Shown: piece after piece, positions 33,716-42,203 of the stretch
How the letters are laid out: every line of letters starts with the position of its first letter
How positions within the stretch are numbered: position 1 is the stretch's first letter
DNA from: Burkholderia sp. Ac-20365
Lineage (GTDB): Bacteria > Pseudomonadota > Gammaproteobacteria > Burkholderiales > Burkholderiaceae
Assembly (NCBI RefSeq): GCF_017104715.1
Contig: NZ_JAAGPI010000002.1
Span: 62,001-126,000 of the forward strand
Reading direction: 5' to 3'
Length of the DNA: 64,000 nucleotides
Translations under genes and position numbers: made by a program
The notes under the pieces: model-generated
The model's input: the letters and a program-made list of their open reading frames with translations, nothing else
Databases searched by the model: none
What the model was told of the DNA's origin: nothing

Positions 33716-35140
33716 ATGACCCGAAAGCATTCCCAGCGTCCGGCATCGCCGCCGCCATCGCGTGGCACCCGTCTGTCGACGCTGCATCTCGCACCTGAAT
33801 CGCTCGGTTTCGCGCTGGACGGCGCTGCCCAGGCCGTCGGCGCCGTGCGCCACGGCGCGGCGCTGCCCGCCGCCTTGCACGCGATCTTCGTGTCGCAGCC
33901 GGAGGGCGTCGCGTCGGCTTCACGAGGCGCCGTGCAGGACATCGCGTACCGCACGATGCGCCGCCTGGGCACCGCAGAATGGCTGGTTGGAAAACTCGTG
34001 CGCAAGGCGCCGACACCGCACGTCGCGCATGTGCTCGCGTGCGCGCTGGCGTTGCTGGTCGATGAAGAGAGCAACGCGGCCTATGCGCCTTTCACGGTAG
34101 TCGATCAGGCCGTGAACGCGATTGGCGCGCGGCGCGAATTCGTGTTCGCGAAGGGTCTGGTCAACGCGGTGCTGCGCAACTTCCTGCGCGAACGCGACGC
34201 GTTGCTGGCCGAAGCGCAAGCCAACGCTGTCGCGCACTGGAACTATCCGGTCTGGTGGATCGACGCCGTCCGCAAGGCATGGCCCGATGCATGGCAAGAC
34301 ATGCTCGCTGCAGGCAACGGCCAGGGACCGCTCACGCTGCGCGTGAACGCCCGTCGTTCCACGGTCGACGCCTATCTGCAAACGTTGCGTGAGCATCAGA
34401 TTACCGCGACGCAAGCGGGCGACAACGCCGTGCGGCTCGACACACCGATGCCCGTCGATCGCATTCCCGGCTTTGAAGAGGGCGTGGTCTCCGTGCAGGA
34501 CGCGGGTGCGCAACTCGCCGCGCAGTTGCTCGGCGTGCGCGACGGCATGCGTGTGCTGGATGCGTGCGCGGCGCCCGGCGGCAAGACGGGCCATCTGCTC
34601 GAACTCGCGGACATCGACCTGATCGCGCTCGAAAGCGATGCGACACGTGCGCGGCGTATCGGCGAAAACCTGAAGCGTCTGGGGCTGCAAGCGCATGTGC
34701 GAGTGGGCGACGCGGGCGACCCGTCGCAGTGGCACGACGCGACGGATCAACCGTTCGACCGCATCCTCGCCGACGTGCCATGCTCGGCGTCGGGCATCGT
34801 GCGCCGTCATCCTGACATTCGCTGGCTGCGTCGCGCGTCGGACATTCCCGCGCTCGTCGAAGAGCAGCGCCGCATTCTCGAAGCGCTGTGGCCACTCGTC
34901 AAACCGGGTGGCGAATTGCTGTACGTTACGTGCTCGATCTTTCCGGAAGAAGGCGAGTTGCAGGCTCAGTGGTTTGGAAACCGACACGCGGATGCGGTAC
35001 GATTGGACGCGCCGGGGCAACTGCTCCCAGCAGTCGCCCGCGCGCCCGCCGACGTATCGGCTGGTTCCCGCGCCGGACAAAGCACTGGTTCGAGCTTAGA
35101 CCACGACGGATTCTTCTACGCGCGCTTTCAGAAACGGTGA
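33716..35140 (+). CDS. rsmB: 16S rRNA (cytosine-967) methyltransferase RsmB
   Basis: 474 residues. Makes m5C967 in 16S rRNA. An N-terminal NusB-like domain (about 40-170) precedes a Rossmann methyltransferase with the SAM loop VLDACAAPGGKTGHLLEL and the two catalytic-loop Cys in DVPCSASGIVRRHPD and YVTCSIFPEE. The ATG at 33716 is preferred to an upstream frame extension that adds a basic stretch. It overlaps the DUF4390 gene by 4 bases, starting the rsmB-DUF4390-ntrY-ntrX operon, a very conserved order in Burkholderiales. Confidence 0.93.
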   Translation: MTRKHSQRPASPPPSRGTRLSTLHLAPESLGFALDGAAQAVGAVRHGAALPAALHAIFVSQPEGVASASRGAVQDIAYRTMRRLGTAEWLVGKLVRKAPTPHVAHVLACALALLVDEESNAAYAPFTVVDQAVNAIGARREFVFAKGLVNAVLRNFLRERDALLAEAQANAVAHWNYPVWWIDAVRKAWPDAWQDMLAAGNGQGPLTLRVNARRSTVDAYLQTLREHQITATQAGDNAVRLDTPMPVDRIPGFEEGVVSVQDAGAQLAAQLLGVRDGMRVLDACAAPGGKTGHLLELADIDLIALESDATRARRIGENLKRLGLQAHVRVGDAGDPSQWHDATDQPFDRILADVPCSASGIVRRHPDIRWLRRASDIPALVEEQRRILEALWPLVKPGGELLYVTCSIFPEEGELQAQWFGNRHADAVRLDAPGQLLPAVARAPADVSAGSRAGQSTGSSLDHDGFFYARFQKR

Positions 35141-35727
35141 TCATCAAACGCTTTCTTCCGCTACGGCTCGTGGCCGCGCTCTGGATTGCGCTGGCCCTTT
35201 GCCTCACGGCAGCCGGGCCGGCGCGAGCCGAATCGATCGCCGTGCAGCGCGCGTCCCTGCAATCCGACGGCAGCGGCTGGGCGCTCGATGCGCGTTTCGA
35301 GTTCGAGCTGAACAGCAACCTCGAAGACGCCGTCAACAAGGGCATACCGCTTTACTTCACAACGGACTTCGAACTGAGCCGGCCACGCTGGTACTGGTTC
35401 GACGAACAGCCGGTGAGCGTATCGCAAAGCATTCGACTTTCGTTCCAGCCGCTCACGCGCGAGTACCGCGTGTCGACGGGCGGCTTGCAACTGGGCTTCG
35501 CTTCGCTGAACGAGGCGCTGGCCGTGATCAAGCATGTCACGTCGTGGCACGTGATCGATCGCAATCAGGTTCATCCGGGAGAAACGTACACTGCATCGGT
35601 GCGCATGCAGCTCGATATCGCATTGATGCCCAAGCCGTTCCAGATCGACGCGGTCAACAACCGCGACTGGAATCTCGCTTCCGACTGGAAGCGCTTTACC
35701 TTCACGGTGACCGAACGTGCTAAATAA
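35137..35727 (+). CDS. DUF4390 exported protein
   Basis: 196 residues, start codon GTG overlapping the rsmB stop (GTGA). A signal peptide (IIKRFLPLRLVAALWIALAL, cleavage after ARA near residue 30) is followed by the DUF4390 domain with beta-rich segments (WALDARFEFELNSNLEDAVN, PLYFTTDFELSRPRWYWFDE, LSFQPLTREYRVS). Function is unknown, but the gene nearly always precedes ntrY in Betaproteobacteria, so a periplasmic link to the NtrY sensor is a reasonable idea. It overlaps ntrY by 11 bases. Confidence 0.88.
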   Translation: MIIKRFLPLRLVAALWIALALCLTAAGPARAESIAVQRASLQSDGSGWALDARFEFELNSNLEDAVNKGIPLYFTTDFELSRPRWYWFDEQPVSVSQSIRLSFQPLTREYRVSTGGLQLGFASLNEALAVIKHVTSWHVIDRNQVHPGETYTASVRMQLDIALMPKPFQIDAVNNRDWNLASDWKRFTFTVTERAK

Positions 35728-38140
35728 AGTGCGCCGCGCCACCAGTGTCGGCAGCCTCGTGCTCAGGCTGCTCGTATCGACGGTGGCCGTGACGGCTGTC
35801 CTGCTGCTCGTGCTGCTCGCAGCCGCGAGCGCGAACACCGAATTCTTCGATCGTTACTACGGCTGGCTCTACGCAGCAAACGTGGCCGTCGCGCTGATCT
35901 TCATGCTGATCGTCGCGGTGCTGGTCGTGATCATTGTCACGCGATTGCGCAAGGGCAAGTTCGGCACGCGGCTATTGGCGAAGCTCGCGTTCTTCTTCGC
36001 GCTGGTCGGCGTGGTGCCGGGCGGCATTATCTACATCGTGTCGTATCAGTTCGTGTCGCGCAGTATCGAGTCGTGGTTCGACGTGAATGTCGAAACGGCA
36101 CTGACGTCGGGCCTGAATCTCGGACGCGGCATGCTCGATGCGTCGCTCTCGGATCTGCAAACCAAAGGCCGCCTGATGGCCGAGCAGCTCGCGAGCGCCG
36201 ATTCCGCCGGCACGACGCTCACGCTCTTGCGTCTGCGCGATCAGTTCGGCGTGCAGGACGCGACGATCGTCGAACCGTCGCGCAGTATTTCGGGCGCGTC
36301 GCCGGATATGCACGTGGTCGCGCAGGCAACGAGCAATTACGCGTCGCTCGTACCCGGCGATCTGCCGACGCCAATCATGATCGAGGCGGCGCGCGGACGC
36401 GGCTTTGCGTCGATCGAAGGAGAAGTGGACGGCGATCCGAAAGCGCGCGGCGCGAAGGGCGCATTGCGTCTGCGCATCGTGCAGCGTATTCCCGACGCCA
36501 ACGCATCGCAGTTGCAGCCAACCGAGCGTTTCCTGCAACTCACGCAGCCCGTGTCGCAATCGCTCGCGCGTAACGCGGACGCCGTGCAGCGCGCGTATCG
36601 CGAGTATCAGGAGAAGGCGATCGGGCGCACGGGCTTGCGCAAGATGTATATCGGCACGCTGACGCTCGCGCTGTTCCTCGCCACTTTTATCGCGATGATG
36701 CTTGCGCTCGCGCTTGGCAATCAGCTCGCGCGACCGTTGTTCCTGCTCGCGCAAGGTACGAAGGAAGTGACGGAAGGCGACTACACGCCCAAACGCGAAA
36801 TCAAGTCGCGCGACGAGCTCGGCTTCCTTACGCAGTCGTTCAATGCGATGACGCGGCAATTGTCGGAAGCGCGACTTGCTGTGGAAGCGAACCGCGTCGC
36901 GCTCGAACATTCGAAGGCGTATCTCGAAAGCATTCTGGCCAACCTGACCGCGGGCGTGTTCGTGTTCGACCGGCAATTCCGGTTGACCACCGCCAATCGC
37001 GGCGCGGAGCGTATCTTCCGTCAGCCGTTCGCGTCGGTGTTCGGTTCGTCGCTGGATCGTATCGGCGTGTTGAGCGAATTCGGCGTGATGGTGCGCAAGG
37101 CGTTCGCGGATCTCGAAGCAGCGAGCGGCGACGATCGAACCGATACAGGCCACTGGCAGCAGCAGATGCAGTTGCAGATTCCTGGCGAAGCCGATCCGCT
37201 GACCTTGCTCGTGCGCGGCGCGCGGCTAGTATCGGCGGCGGGCAACGATAGCGACGATGAGCAAACGTCCGGCTACGTCGTCGTATTCGACGATATCTCC
37301 GACGTGATCTCCGCGCAGCGTTCCGTCGCATGGGGCGAAGTCGCACGGCGTCTCGCGCATGAGATCAAGAATCCGCTTACGCCGATCCAGCTTTCGGCAG
37401 AGCGCTTGCAGATGAAGCTCGCCGACAAGCTTTCGCCATCGGATGCCGACGTATTGAAACGCGGCGCTACTACAATCGTGAATCAGGTCGCGGCGATGAA
37501 GCAGATGGTCGATGATTTCCGCGACTACGCGCGCACGCCACCTGCCGTGCTCGCGAATCTGCAACTGAACGAACTCGTCAGCGAAGTGCTGACGCTGTAC
37601 GGAATTGAAGAGGGCAAGAGCCCGATTGTCGTCGAAATGGCGACCTTGCCCGTTATACGCGGTGACGCGACGCAATTGCGTCAGGTGATCCATAACCTGC
37701 TGCAGAATGCGCAGGACGCTGTCGCCGATGTTCAGCAACCGCGTGTGTTGCTCGAAACGAGGACAGTAGAATATGGCGATCCCGACGCAGACGGCAAAGT
37801 GAGCGTCGCGGTGCGATTGACCGTGTCGGACAACGGTCCGGGCTTCCCCGCGCGCATCCTGACGCGCGCGTTCGAACCTTACGTGACGACCAAGGCCAAA
37901 GGAACAGGTCTTGGCCTCGCCATGGTCAAGAAGATCGTCGATGAACACGGCGCACGAATCGACATTCGTAACCGCCTGAGAGCGGGCGATGTGATCGAGG
38001 GCGCGCAAATTTCGATCCTCTTCCTTCAACTCGCAGACAACAAGGCTGCGGCGCCCGGAAGCGGGCCGCAGGCGACGCATGGCAGCAGTAGTGCGTCGCA
38101 GGGAAAGACAAAAGCAACAGTGCAGACAAGGGCAGCTTAA
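35717..38140 (+). CDS. ntrY: Nitrogen-regulation sensor histidine kinase NtrY
   Basis: 807 residues. Two N-terminal helices (about 15-75) and a third near 85-105 lead to a periplasmic region (about 110-310), a further helix (about 310-335), a HAMP domain (QLARPLFLLAQGTKEV, then DYTPKREIKSRDELG), a PAS domain (about 400-510), the dimerisation box with the phospho-His in HEIKNPLTPIQLSAERL (near residue 555) and the ATPase domain (NLLQNAQDAV, DNGPGFP, TKAKGTGLGLAMVKKI). NtrYX systems respond to nitrogen or redox state. ntrX follows with no gap. The last about 40 residues are low complexity. Confidence 0.92.
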   Translation: MLNKVRRATSVGSLVLRLLVSTVAVTAVLLLVLLAAASANTEFFDRYYGWLYAANVAVALIFMLIVAVLVVIIVTRLRKGKFGTRLLAKLAFFFALVGVVPGGIIYIVSYQFVSRSIESWFDVNVETALTSGLNLGRGMLDASLSDLQTKGRLMAEQLASADSAGTTLTLLRLRDQFGVQDATIVEPSRSISGASPDMHVVAQATSNYASLVPGDLPTPIMIEAARGRGFASIEGEVDGDPKARGAKGALRLRIVQRIPDANASQLQPTERFLQLTQPVSQSLARNADAVQRAYREYQEKAIGRTGLRKMYIGTLTLALFLATFIAMMLALALGNQLARPLFLLAQGTKEVTEGDYTPKREIKSRDELGFLTQSFNAMTRQLSEARLAVEANRVALEHSKAYLESILANLTAGVFVFDRQFRLTTANRGAERIFRQPFASVFGSSLDRIGVLSEFGVMVRKAFADLEAASGDDRTDTGHWQQQMQLQIPGEADPLTLLVRGARLVSAAGNDSDDEQTSGYVVVFDDISDVISAQRSVAWGEVARRLAHEIKNPLTPIQLSAERLQMKLADKLSPSDADVLKRGATTIVNQVAAMKQMVDDFRDYARTPPAVLANLQLNELVSEVLTLYGIEEGKSPIVVEMATLPVIRGDATQLRQVIHNLLQNAQDAVADVQQPRVLLETRTVEYGDPDADGKVSVAVRLTVSDNGPGFPARILTRAFEPYVTTKAKGTGLGLAMVKKIVDEHGARIDIRNRLRAGDVIEGAQISILFLQLADNKAAAPGSGPQATHGSSSASQGKTKATVQTRAA

Positions 38141-38830
38141 ATGGCAACCATCCTGGTGGTAGATGATGAAATGGGCATCCGGGAATTGCTCTCGGAGATC
38201 CTGAGCGACGAGGGGCATGTCGTGGAGGTCGCGGAGAACGCGCAGGAGGCGCGCGACTACCGGCAACGCCTGGCACCCGATCTGGTGCTGCTCGACATCT
38301 GGATGCCCGATACCGACGGCGTCACCTTGCTCAAGGAATGGGCCGCGCAGGCGCTACTCACGATGCCCGTCATCATGATGTCGGGCCACGCGACCATCGA
38401 CACGGCGGTCGAAGCGACGAAGATCGGTGCGCTCAACTTCCTCGAAAAGCCGATCGCGCTGCAAAAGCTGCTGAAGGCGGTCGAGCAGGGTCTCGCGCGT
38501 GGCAGCGCGGCGCCGACGGCCGGCGGCATGGCAGCGAAGCCGGCGATGTCGGCGAATGCGTCGGCCGTTGCATCGGCCGCGGCGTTGCCGATGATGTCGG
38601 CGGACAGTCTTGGCGGCGGCATGTTGTCCGCGCAGACTGCGTCGATCTCATTCGACATTCCGCTGCGCGATGCCCGCGACGCCTTCGAGCGCGCGTACTT
38701 CGAGTATCACCTCGCGCGCGAGAACGGCAGCATGACGCGCGTCGCGGAAAAGACCGGGCTGGAGCGGACTCACCTGTATCGCAAGCTCAAGCAGCTGGGC
38801 GTCGATCTCGGCAAGAACAAGGGCGAATAA
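38141..38830 (+). CDS. ntrX: NtrX-like response regulator without AAA+ domain
   Basis: 229 residues, about half the usual 450-470. The receiver domain is intact (VVDDEMGIRELLSEIL, phospho-Asp in LVLLDIWMPDTDG near residue 53, MMSGHATI, Lys in FLEKPI). It is followed by an Ala/Met/Ser-rich linker (about 120-175) and a C-terminal Fis-type helix-turn-helix (AYFEYHLARENGSMTRVAEKT, ERTHLYRKLKQLGV split by Gly). The AAA+ sigma-54 activation domain is absent, so it cannot open sigma-54 promoters. I see no frameshift; the linker replaces the domain cleanly. It starts directly after the ntrY stop. Confidence 0.88.
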   Translation: MATILVVDDEMGIRELLSEILSDEGHVVEVAENAQEARDYRQRLAPDLVLLDIWMPDTDGVTLLKEWAAQALLTMPVIMMSGHATIDTAVEATKIGALNFLEKPIALQKLLKAVEQGLARGSAAPTAGGMAAKPAMSANASAVASAAALPMMSADSLGGGMLSAQTASISFDIPLRDARDAFERAYFEYHLARENGSMTRVAEKTGLERTHLYRKLKQLGVDLGKNKGE

Positions 38831-38859
38831 AGTCCGCTGAAGTTTTTTTCGCGAAAGGC

Positions 38860-38888
38860 TTGAGAAACGCAAAAGTGCTTGCTATACT
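38860..38888 (+). promoter_or_regulatory. Sigma-70 promoter of tRNA-Phe
   Basis: TTGAGA (38860-38865) and TATACT (38883-38888) are 17 bp apart and lie 14 bp before the tRNA. Confidence 0.8.
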
Positions 38889-38902
38889 CTCGCTTCTTCG
38901 TT

Positions 38903-38978
38903 GGCCCGGTAGCTCAGTTGGTAGAGCAGCGGATTGAAAATCCGCGTGTCGGTGGTTCGATTCCGCCCCAGGCCACCA
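38903..38978 (+). tRNA. tRNA-Phe (GAA anticodon) with an acceptor-stem mismatch
   Basis: 76 nt with encoded CCA. D arm AGCTCAGTTGGTAGAGC, anticodon arm GCGGA-TTGAAAA-TCCGC with GAA, variable loop GTGTC and T loop TTCGATT are normal. The acceptor strands GGCCCGG and CCAGGCC pair at all positions except C5 with A68. All identity elements and the promoter and terminator are present, so I expect a working tRNA, but the mismatch is unusual. Confidence 0.95.
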
Positions 38979-38984
38979 GGATTC

Positions 38985-39019
38985 AGCCCCAGGAAATCGC
39001 AAGATTCCTGGGGCTTTTC
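38985..39019 (+). terminator. Terminator of tRNA-Phe
   Basis: A perfect 11-bp stem AGCCCCAGGAA/TTCCTGGGGCT with a 9-nt loop is followed by TTTCC, 6 bases after the tRNA. Confidence 0.85.
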
Positions 39020-39114
39020 CTATTTGCGGACGCGATACTGATGCGGTGCGAAATCCGGCTGGCGTAGCGGCTGCGAGCGGGTCCGGGCAGCGCATGATAA
39101 AATCCCGCCGTATC

Positions 39115-39149
39115 AAGGACTTGCCACGTGTTCTTCGCAAGTCCTTTTT
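39115..39149 (+). terminator. Terminator-like hairpin with no gene before it
   Basis: A 10-bp stem AAGGACTTGC/GCAAGTCCTT with a 12-nt loop is followed by TTTC. It lies 100 bp past the tRNA-Phe terminator and 200 bp before queC, with no gene between. It may end a short untranslated RNA or block read-through. Confidence 0.6.
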
Positions 39150-39220
39150 CGTTTCAGGTCCGAGGCATTGCGTAGCGTGAAACGCTCTGACGGGCGATCA
39201 GCGGTATAAGCCGAAGCAGA

Positions 39221-39248
39221 TTGGCGCGTGAAACCCGCCGCCTATACT
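39221..39248 (+). promoter_or_regulatory. Sigma-70 promoter of queC
   Basis: TTGGCG (39221-39226) and TATACT (39243-39248) are 16 bp apart. Transcription would start near 39255, about 100 bases before the queC start codon. Confidence 0.65.
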
Positions 39249-39254
39249 GCTTGA

Positions 39255-39316
39255 GCCGGTGTTAGTCCCGGCCCGCGCCGAACGGGCGCGCAGCAAACCG
39301 CGAGTAGCCGCTCGCG
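39255..39316 (+). ncRNA. Structured queC leader, three hairpins
   Basis: Immediately after the predicted start are three consecutive GC hairpins: GCCGG/CCGGC (39255-39272), CGCGCC/GGCGCG (39274-39290) and CGCGAG/CTCGCG (39299-39316). The sequence does not match preQ1-I or preQ1-II signatures that I know. It may be a leader that controls queC or simply a stable 5' end. Function is not established. Confidence 0.35.
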
Positions 39317-39356
39317 CGGCCGCTGCATACGCAATCAACCTTCACGGAGTTTCACG

Positions 39357-40088
39357 GTGACCCGCAAAGACGCCAAGAGTAGCGCGCTGGTGCTGTTTTC
39401 CGGTGGCCAGGATTCGGCCACCTGTCTCGCCTGGGCGCTGGATCGATATGAAACGGTCGAAACGCTGGGCTTCGATTATGGCCAGCGGCATCGCGTCGAA
39501 CTCGAGTGCCGCGATGGCTTTCGCAGCGCGGTAGCGCGCACGTTCCCCGAGTGGGGCGAACGGCTCGGCGACGATCACATGATCGATCTGTCCGTGCTCG
39601 GCTCGATCAGCGACACCGCGATGACGCGCGAGATCGAAATTCACGCTGCGTCGAATGGCCTGCCGAATACGTTCGTACCCGGCCGCAATCTGATGTTCAT
39701 GACGATCGCCGCGGCGATTGCTTATCGGCGTGGATTGCGTGTGCTGGTCGGCGGCATGTGCGAGACGGATTTCTCCGGTTACCCGGATTGCCGCGACGAC
39801 ACGATGAAAGCGCTGCAAGTCGCGCTGAATCTCGGCATGGATAGCCGCTTCGTGCTGGAAACGCCGCTGATGTGGATCGACAAGGCCGACACATGGCGCC
39901 TCGCGCATGAGCTGGGCGGTGAGGAGCTGGTCGAACTGGTTCGCGTCGAGACGCACACGTGCTATCTCGGCGAGCGCGCAGAACTGCACGCGTGGGGCTT
40001 CGGTTGTGGCGAGTGCCCTGCGTGCCGGTTGCGCAAGCGCGGTTACGAGGCGTATCTGAAGGGCGAACAGGTCACGGAACCGGCCTGA
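39357..40088 (+). CDS. queC: 7-cyano-7-deazaguanine synthase QueC
   Basis: 243 residues. Converts 7-carboxy-7-deazaguanine to preQ0 with ATP and ammonia on the queuosine route. The PP-loop [13 protein letters not shown] (residues 15-27) and the C-terminal zinc Cys cluster (CYLGER, then [14 protein letters not shown]) are intact. The start is a GTG with ACGGAG 8 bases upstream. It leads a queC-queE-queD operon. Confidence 0.95.
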   Translation: MTRKDAKSSALVLFSGGQDSATCLAWALDRYETVETLGFDYGQRHRVELECRDGFRSAVARTFPEWGERLGDDHMIDLSVLGSISDTAMTREIEIHAASNGLPNTFVPGRNLMFMTIAAAIAYRRGLRVLVGGMCETDFSGYPDCRDDTMKALQVALNLGMDSRFVLETPLMWIDKADTWRLAHELGGEELVELVRVETHTCYLGERAELHAWGFGCGECPACRLRKRGYEAYLKGEQVTEPA

Positions 40089-40150
40089 GCGACATACCAA
40101 AGCATCGACCATATCAACAGAGCTTCACGGAGCATCGGGCAGAAAGCAGC

Positions 40151-40783
40151 ATGACGTACGCGGTCAAGGAAATCTTCTACACGTTGCAGGGCGAGGGCGC
40201 GAACGCCGGGCGTCCGGCCGTGTTCTGCCGGTTCGCCGGATGCAACCTGTGGTCGGGCCGCGAAGAAGATCGCGCGGAAGCGGTGTGCAAGTTTTGCGAT
40301 ACCGATTTCGTCGGCACCGATGGCGAGAACGGCGGCAAATTCCGTACGCCCGAAGAACTCGCGGCGAAGATCGCTTCGCTGTGGCCGGAAGGCGAACAGC
40401 AACGCTTTGTCGTGTGTACTGGCGGTGAGCCGATGCTGCAGATCGATCAGCCGCTCGTCGATGCATTGCACGCGCAAGGCTTCGAAATCGCCATCGAAAC
40501 GAACGGTTCGCTGCCCGTGCTTGATACGATCGACTGGATCTGCGTGAGCCCGAAGGCCGATGCGCCGCTCGTGCAGACCAAAGGCAACGAACTGAAAGTG
40601 GTCGTGCCGCAGGACAACCAGCGCCTTGCCGACTACGCGAAGCTCGACTTCGACTATTTCCTCGTCCAGCCGATGGACGGCCCGTCGCGCGATATCAATA
40701 CGAAGCTCGCGATCGACTGGTGCAAGCGGCATCCGCAATGGCGGCTGTCGATGCAGACTCACAAGTACCTGAACATTCCCTGA
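40151..40783 (+). CDS. queE: 7-carboxy-7-deazaguanine synthase QueE
   Basis: 210 residues, radical SAM enzyme that makes 7-carboxy-7-deazaguanine from the QueD product. The Cys cluster is C-X14-C-X2-C (CNLWSGREEDRAEAVCKFC region, residues about 31-49), the expanded form typical of this QueE branch in place of C-X3-C-X2-C. GEGANAGRPAVFCRF and TGGEPMLQ are also present. It ends 6 bp before queD. Confidence 0.94.
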   Translation: MTYAVKEIFYTLQGEGANAGRPAVFCRFAGCNLWSGREEDRAEAVCKFCDTDFVGTDGENGGKFRTPEELAAKIASLWPEGEQQRFVVCTGGEPMLQIDQPLVDALHAQGFEIAIETNGSLPVLDTIDWICVSPKADAPLVQTKGNELKVVVPQDNQRLADYAKLDFDYFLVQPMDGPSRDINTKLAIDWCKRHPQWRLSMQTHKYLNIP

Positions 40784-40789
40784 TTTGCC

Positions 40790-41236
40790 GTGCTGACGAT
40801 TACACGAAAACTCGAATTCGACGCGGGTCACCGCATTCCCGATCACCGCAGCCAGTGCCGTAATCTGCACGGCCATCGCTATGTGCTCGAAATCACGCTG
40901 CAAGGCGATCTCGTCGAAACGGAAGGCGCGCCCGATCGCGGCATGGTGATGGATTTCGCCGACGTGAAAGCGCTCGCGAACGAACATCTCGTCGACAAAT
41001 GGGATCACGCGTTTCTCGTCTACGAAGGCGATACGCAGGTGCGCGGTTTCCTCGACTCGATGGCCGGTCACAAGACGATCGTGCTCGATCGTATTCCGAC
41101 GGTTGAGAATCTTGCCGCCGTCGCGTTCGACATTCTCGCGAACGTGTACGACGCGCACTACGGCATCAATTTGCGGCTGCACAAAGTGCGTCTGTACGAG
41201 ACGCCGAATTGCTGGGCTGACGTCGTCCGCGACTAA
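40790..41236 (+). CDS. queD: 6-carboxy-5,6,7,8-tetrahydropterin synthase QueD
   Basis: 148 residues from a GTG. It belongs to the 6-pyruvoyl-tetrahydropterin synthase fold and makes the pterin precursor of queuosine from dihydroneopterin triphosphate. Zinc His residues are in FDAGHRI and NLHGHRY, with the catalytic Cys in SQCRNLHGH; DFADVKAL and ETPNCWADV complete the pattern. It is the third gene of the que operon. Confidence 0.94.
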   Translation: MLTITRKLEFDAGHRIPDHRSQCRNLHGHRYVLEITLQGDLVETEGAPDRGMVMDFADVKALANEHLVDKWDHAFLVYEGDTQVRGFLDSMAGHKTIVLDRIPTVENLAAVAFDILANVYDAHYGINLRLHKVRLYETPNCWADVVRD

Positions 41237-41420
41237 ACGGGTTATTGTCACGGTATGATCGTTTCGATAACCACACGGAGCGAGACATGCCGGTCACCGC
41301 GCTACGCTGCGGGCTCGACGCCCGCCATCAACATCATGTTGTACACGTCGGCCTTTCGGGCCGCGTCGTCTATTGCTCCAGCCTGTACATGGCTGCGCGT
41401 CACATCCACGGAGATGCGCA

Positions 41421-42203
41421 ATGAGCACGTTCACGAATCCACTCAAGCTGCGTCTCAAGGACCCGGATCCGTTGTTCGGACTGTGGCTGTCGCTCGGCAG
41501 CGATAGCGCGGCCGAAGCCCTCGCGCACGCCGGTTTCGACTGGCTGCTGATCGACATGGAGCACGCGCCCAACGACAGCGTCGACGTCGCCGGTCAATTG
41601 CGCGCAATTGCTGCGGCGCATCTGCCGACCGAACCCGTCGTGCGTCTGCCTGCCGTCGAGCCATGGCTCATCAAGCGCGTGCTCGACGCGGGCGCGCGCA
41701 CGCTGATGTTCCCGAACATCGAGACGGCGGAAGAAGCGGCCTATGCCGTTCGCCTGACGCAATACGCCACGGCTGATGCACCCGACGGCCTGCGCGGCGT
41801 AGCGGGCGCCGTGCGCGCGGCGGCTTACGGCATGCGGCGCGACTATCTGCAGAACGCGAACGCGCAGATCGCGAACATCGTGCAGATCGAATCGCAACGC
41901 GCGCTGTCGCAACTGGAAGAGATTGCGGCGACGCCGGGCGTCGATTGCCTGTTCGTCGGACCGGCGGATCTCGCGGCAAGCCTCGGCCATCTCGGCGATT
42001 CGAAGCACCCTGAAGTGCAGGACGCGATGAAGCACATTCTGGACGTCGCGCATCGCGCGCGCGTCGCGACGGGCATCTTTGCGATGGACGTGGCGAGCGC
42101 AAGGCAATACCGGTCGGAGGGCTTTCGCTTCATCGCGCTGGCCGCCGATGTGATGTGGCTGTTGCGCACCACGCGACAGGCACTGCAGGAGGTTCGGTCA
42201 TGA
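41421..42203 (+). CDS. HpcH/HpaI-family class II aldolase
   Basis: 260 residues. The metal-dependent pyruvate aldolase fold of the HpcH/HpaI family: FGLWLSLGS, FDWLLIDMEHAP (catalytic His/Glu region), RLPAVEPWLIKRVLDAGA, LMFPNIETAEEA, and the metal/Arg region VDCLFVGPADLAASLG. Such enzymes cleave 4-hydroxy-2-keto acids such as 2,4-dihydroxyhept-2-ene-1,7-dioate or 2-keto-3-deoxy sugars acids; the substrate is not clear because no pathway genes surround it. GGAG precedes the ATG. It overlaps the Sel1 gene by 4 bases. Confidence 0.87.
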   Translation: MSTFTNPLKLRLKDPDPLFGLWLSLGSDSAAEALAHAGFDWLLIDMEHAPNDSVDVAGQLRAIAAAHLPTEPVVRLPAVEPWLIKRVLDAGARTLMFPNIETAEEAAYAVRLTQYATADAPDGLRGVAGAVRAAAYGMRRDYLQNANAQIANIVQIESQRALSQLEEIAATPGVDCLFVGPADLAASLGHLGDSKHPEVQDAMKHILDVAHRARVATGIFAMDVASARQYRSEGFRFIALAADVMWLLRTTRQALQEVRS

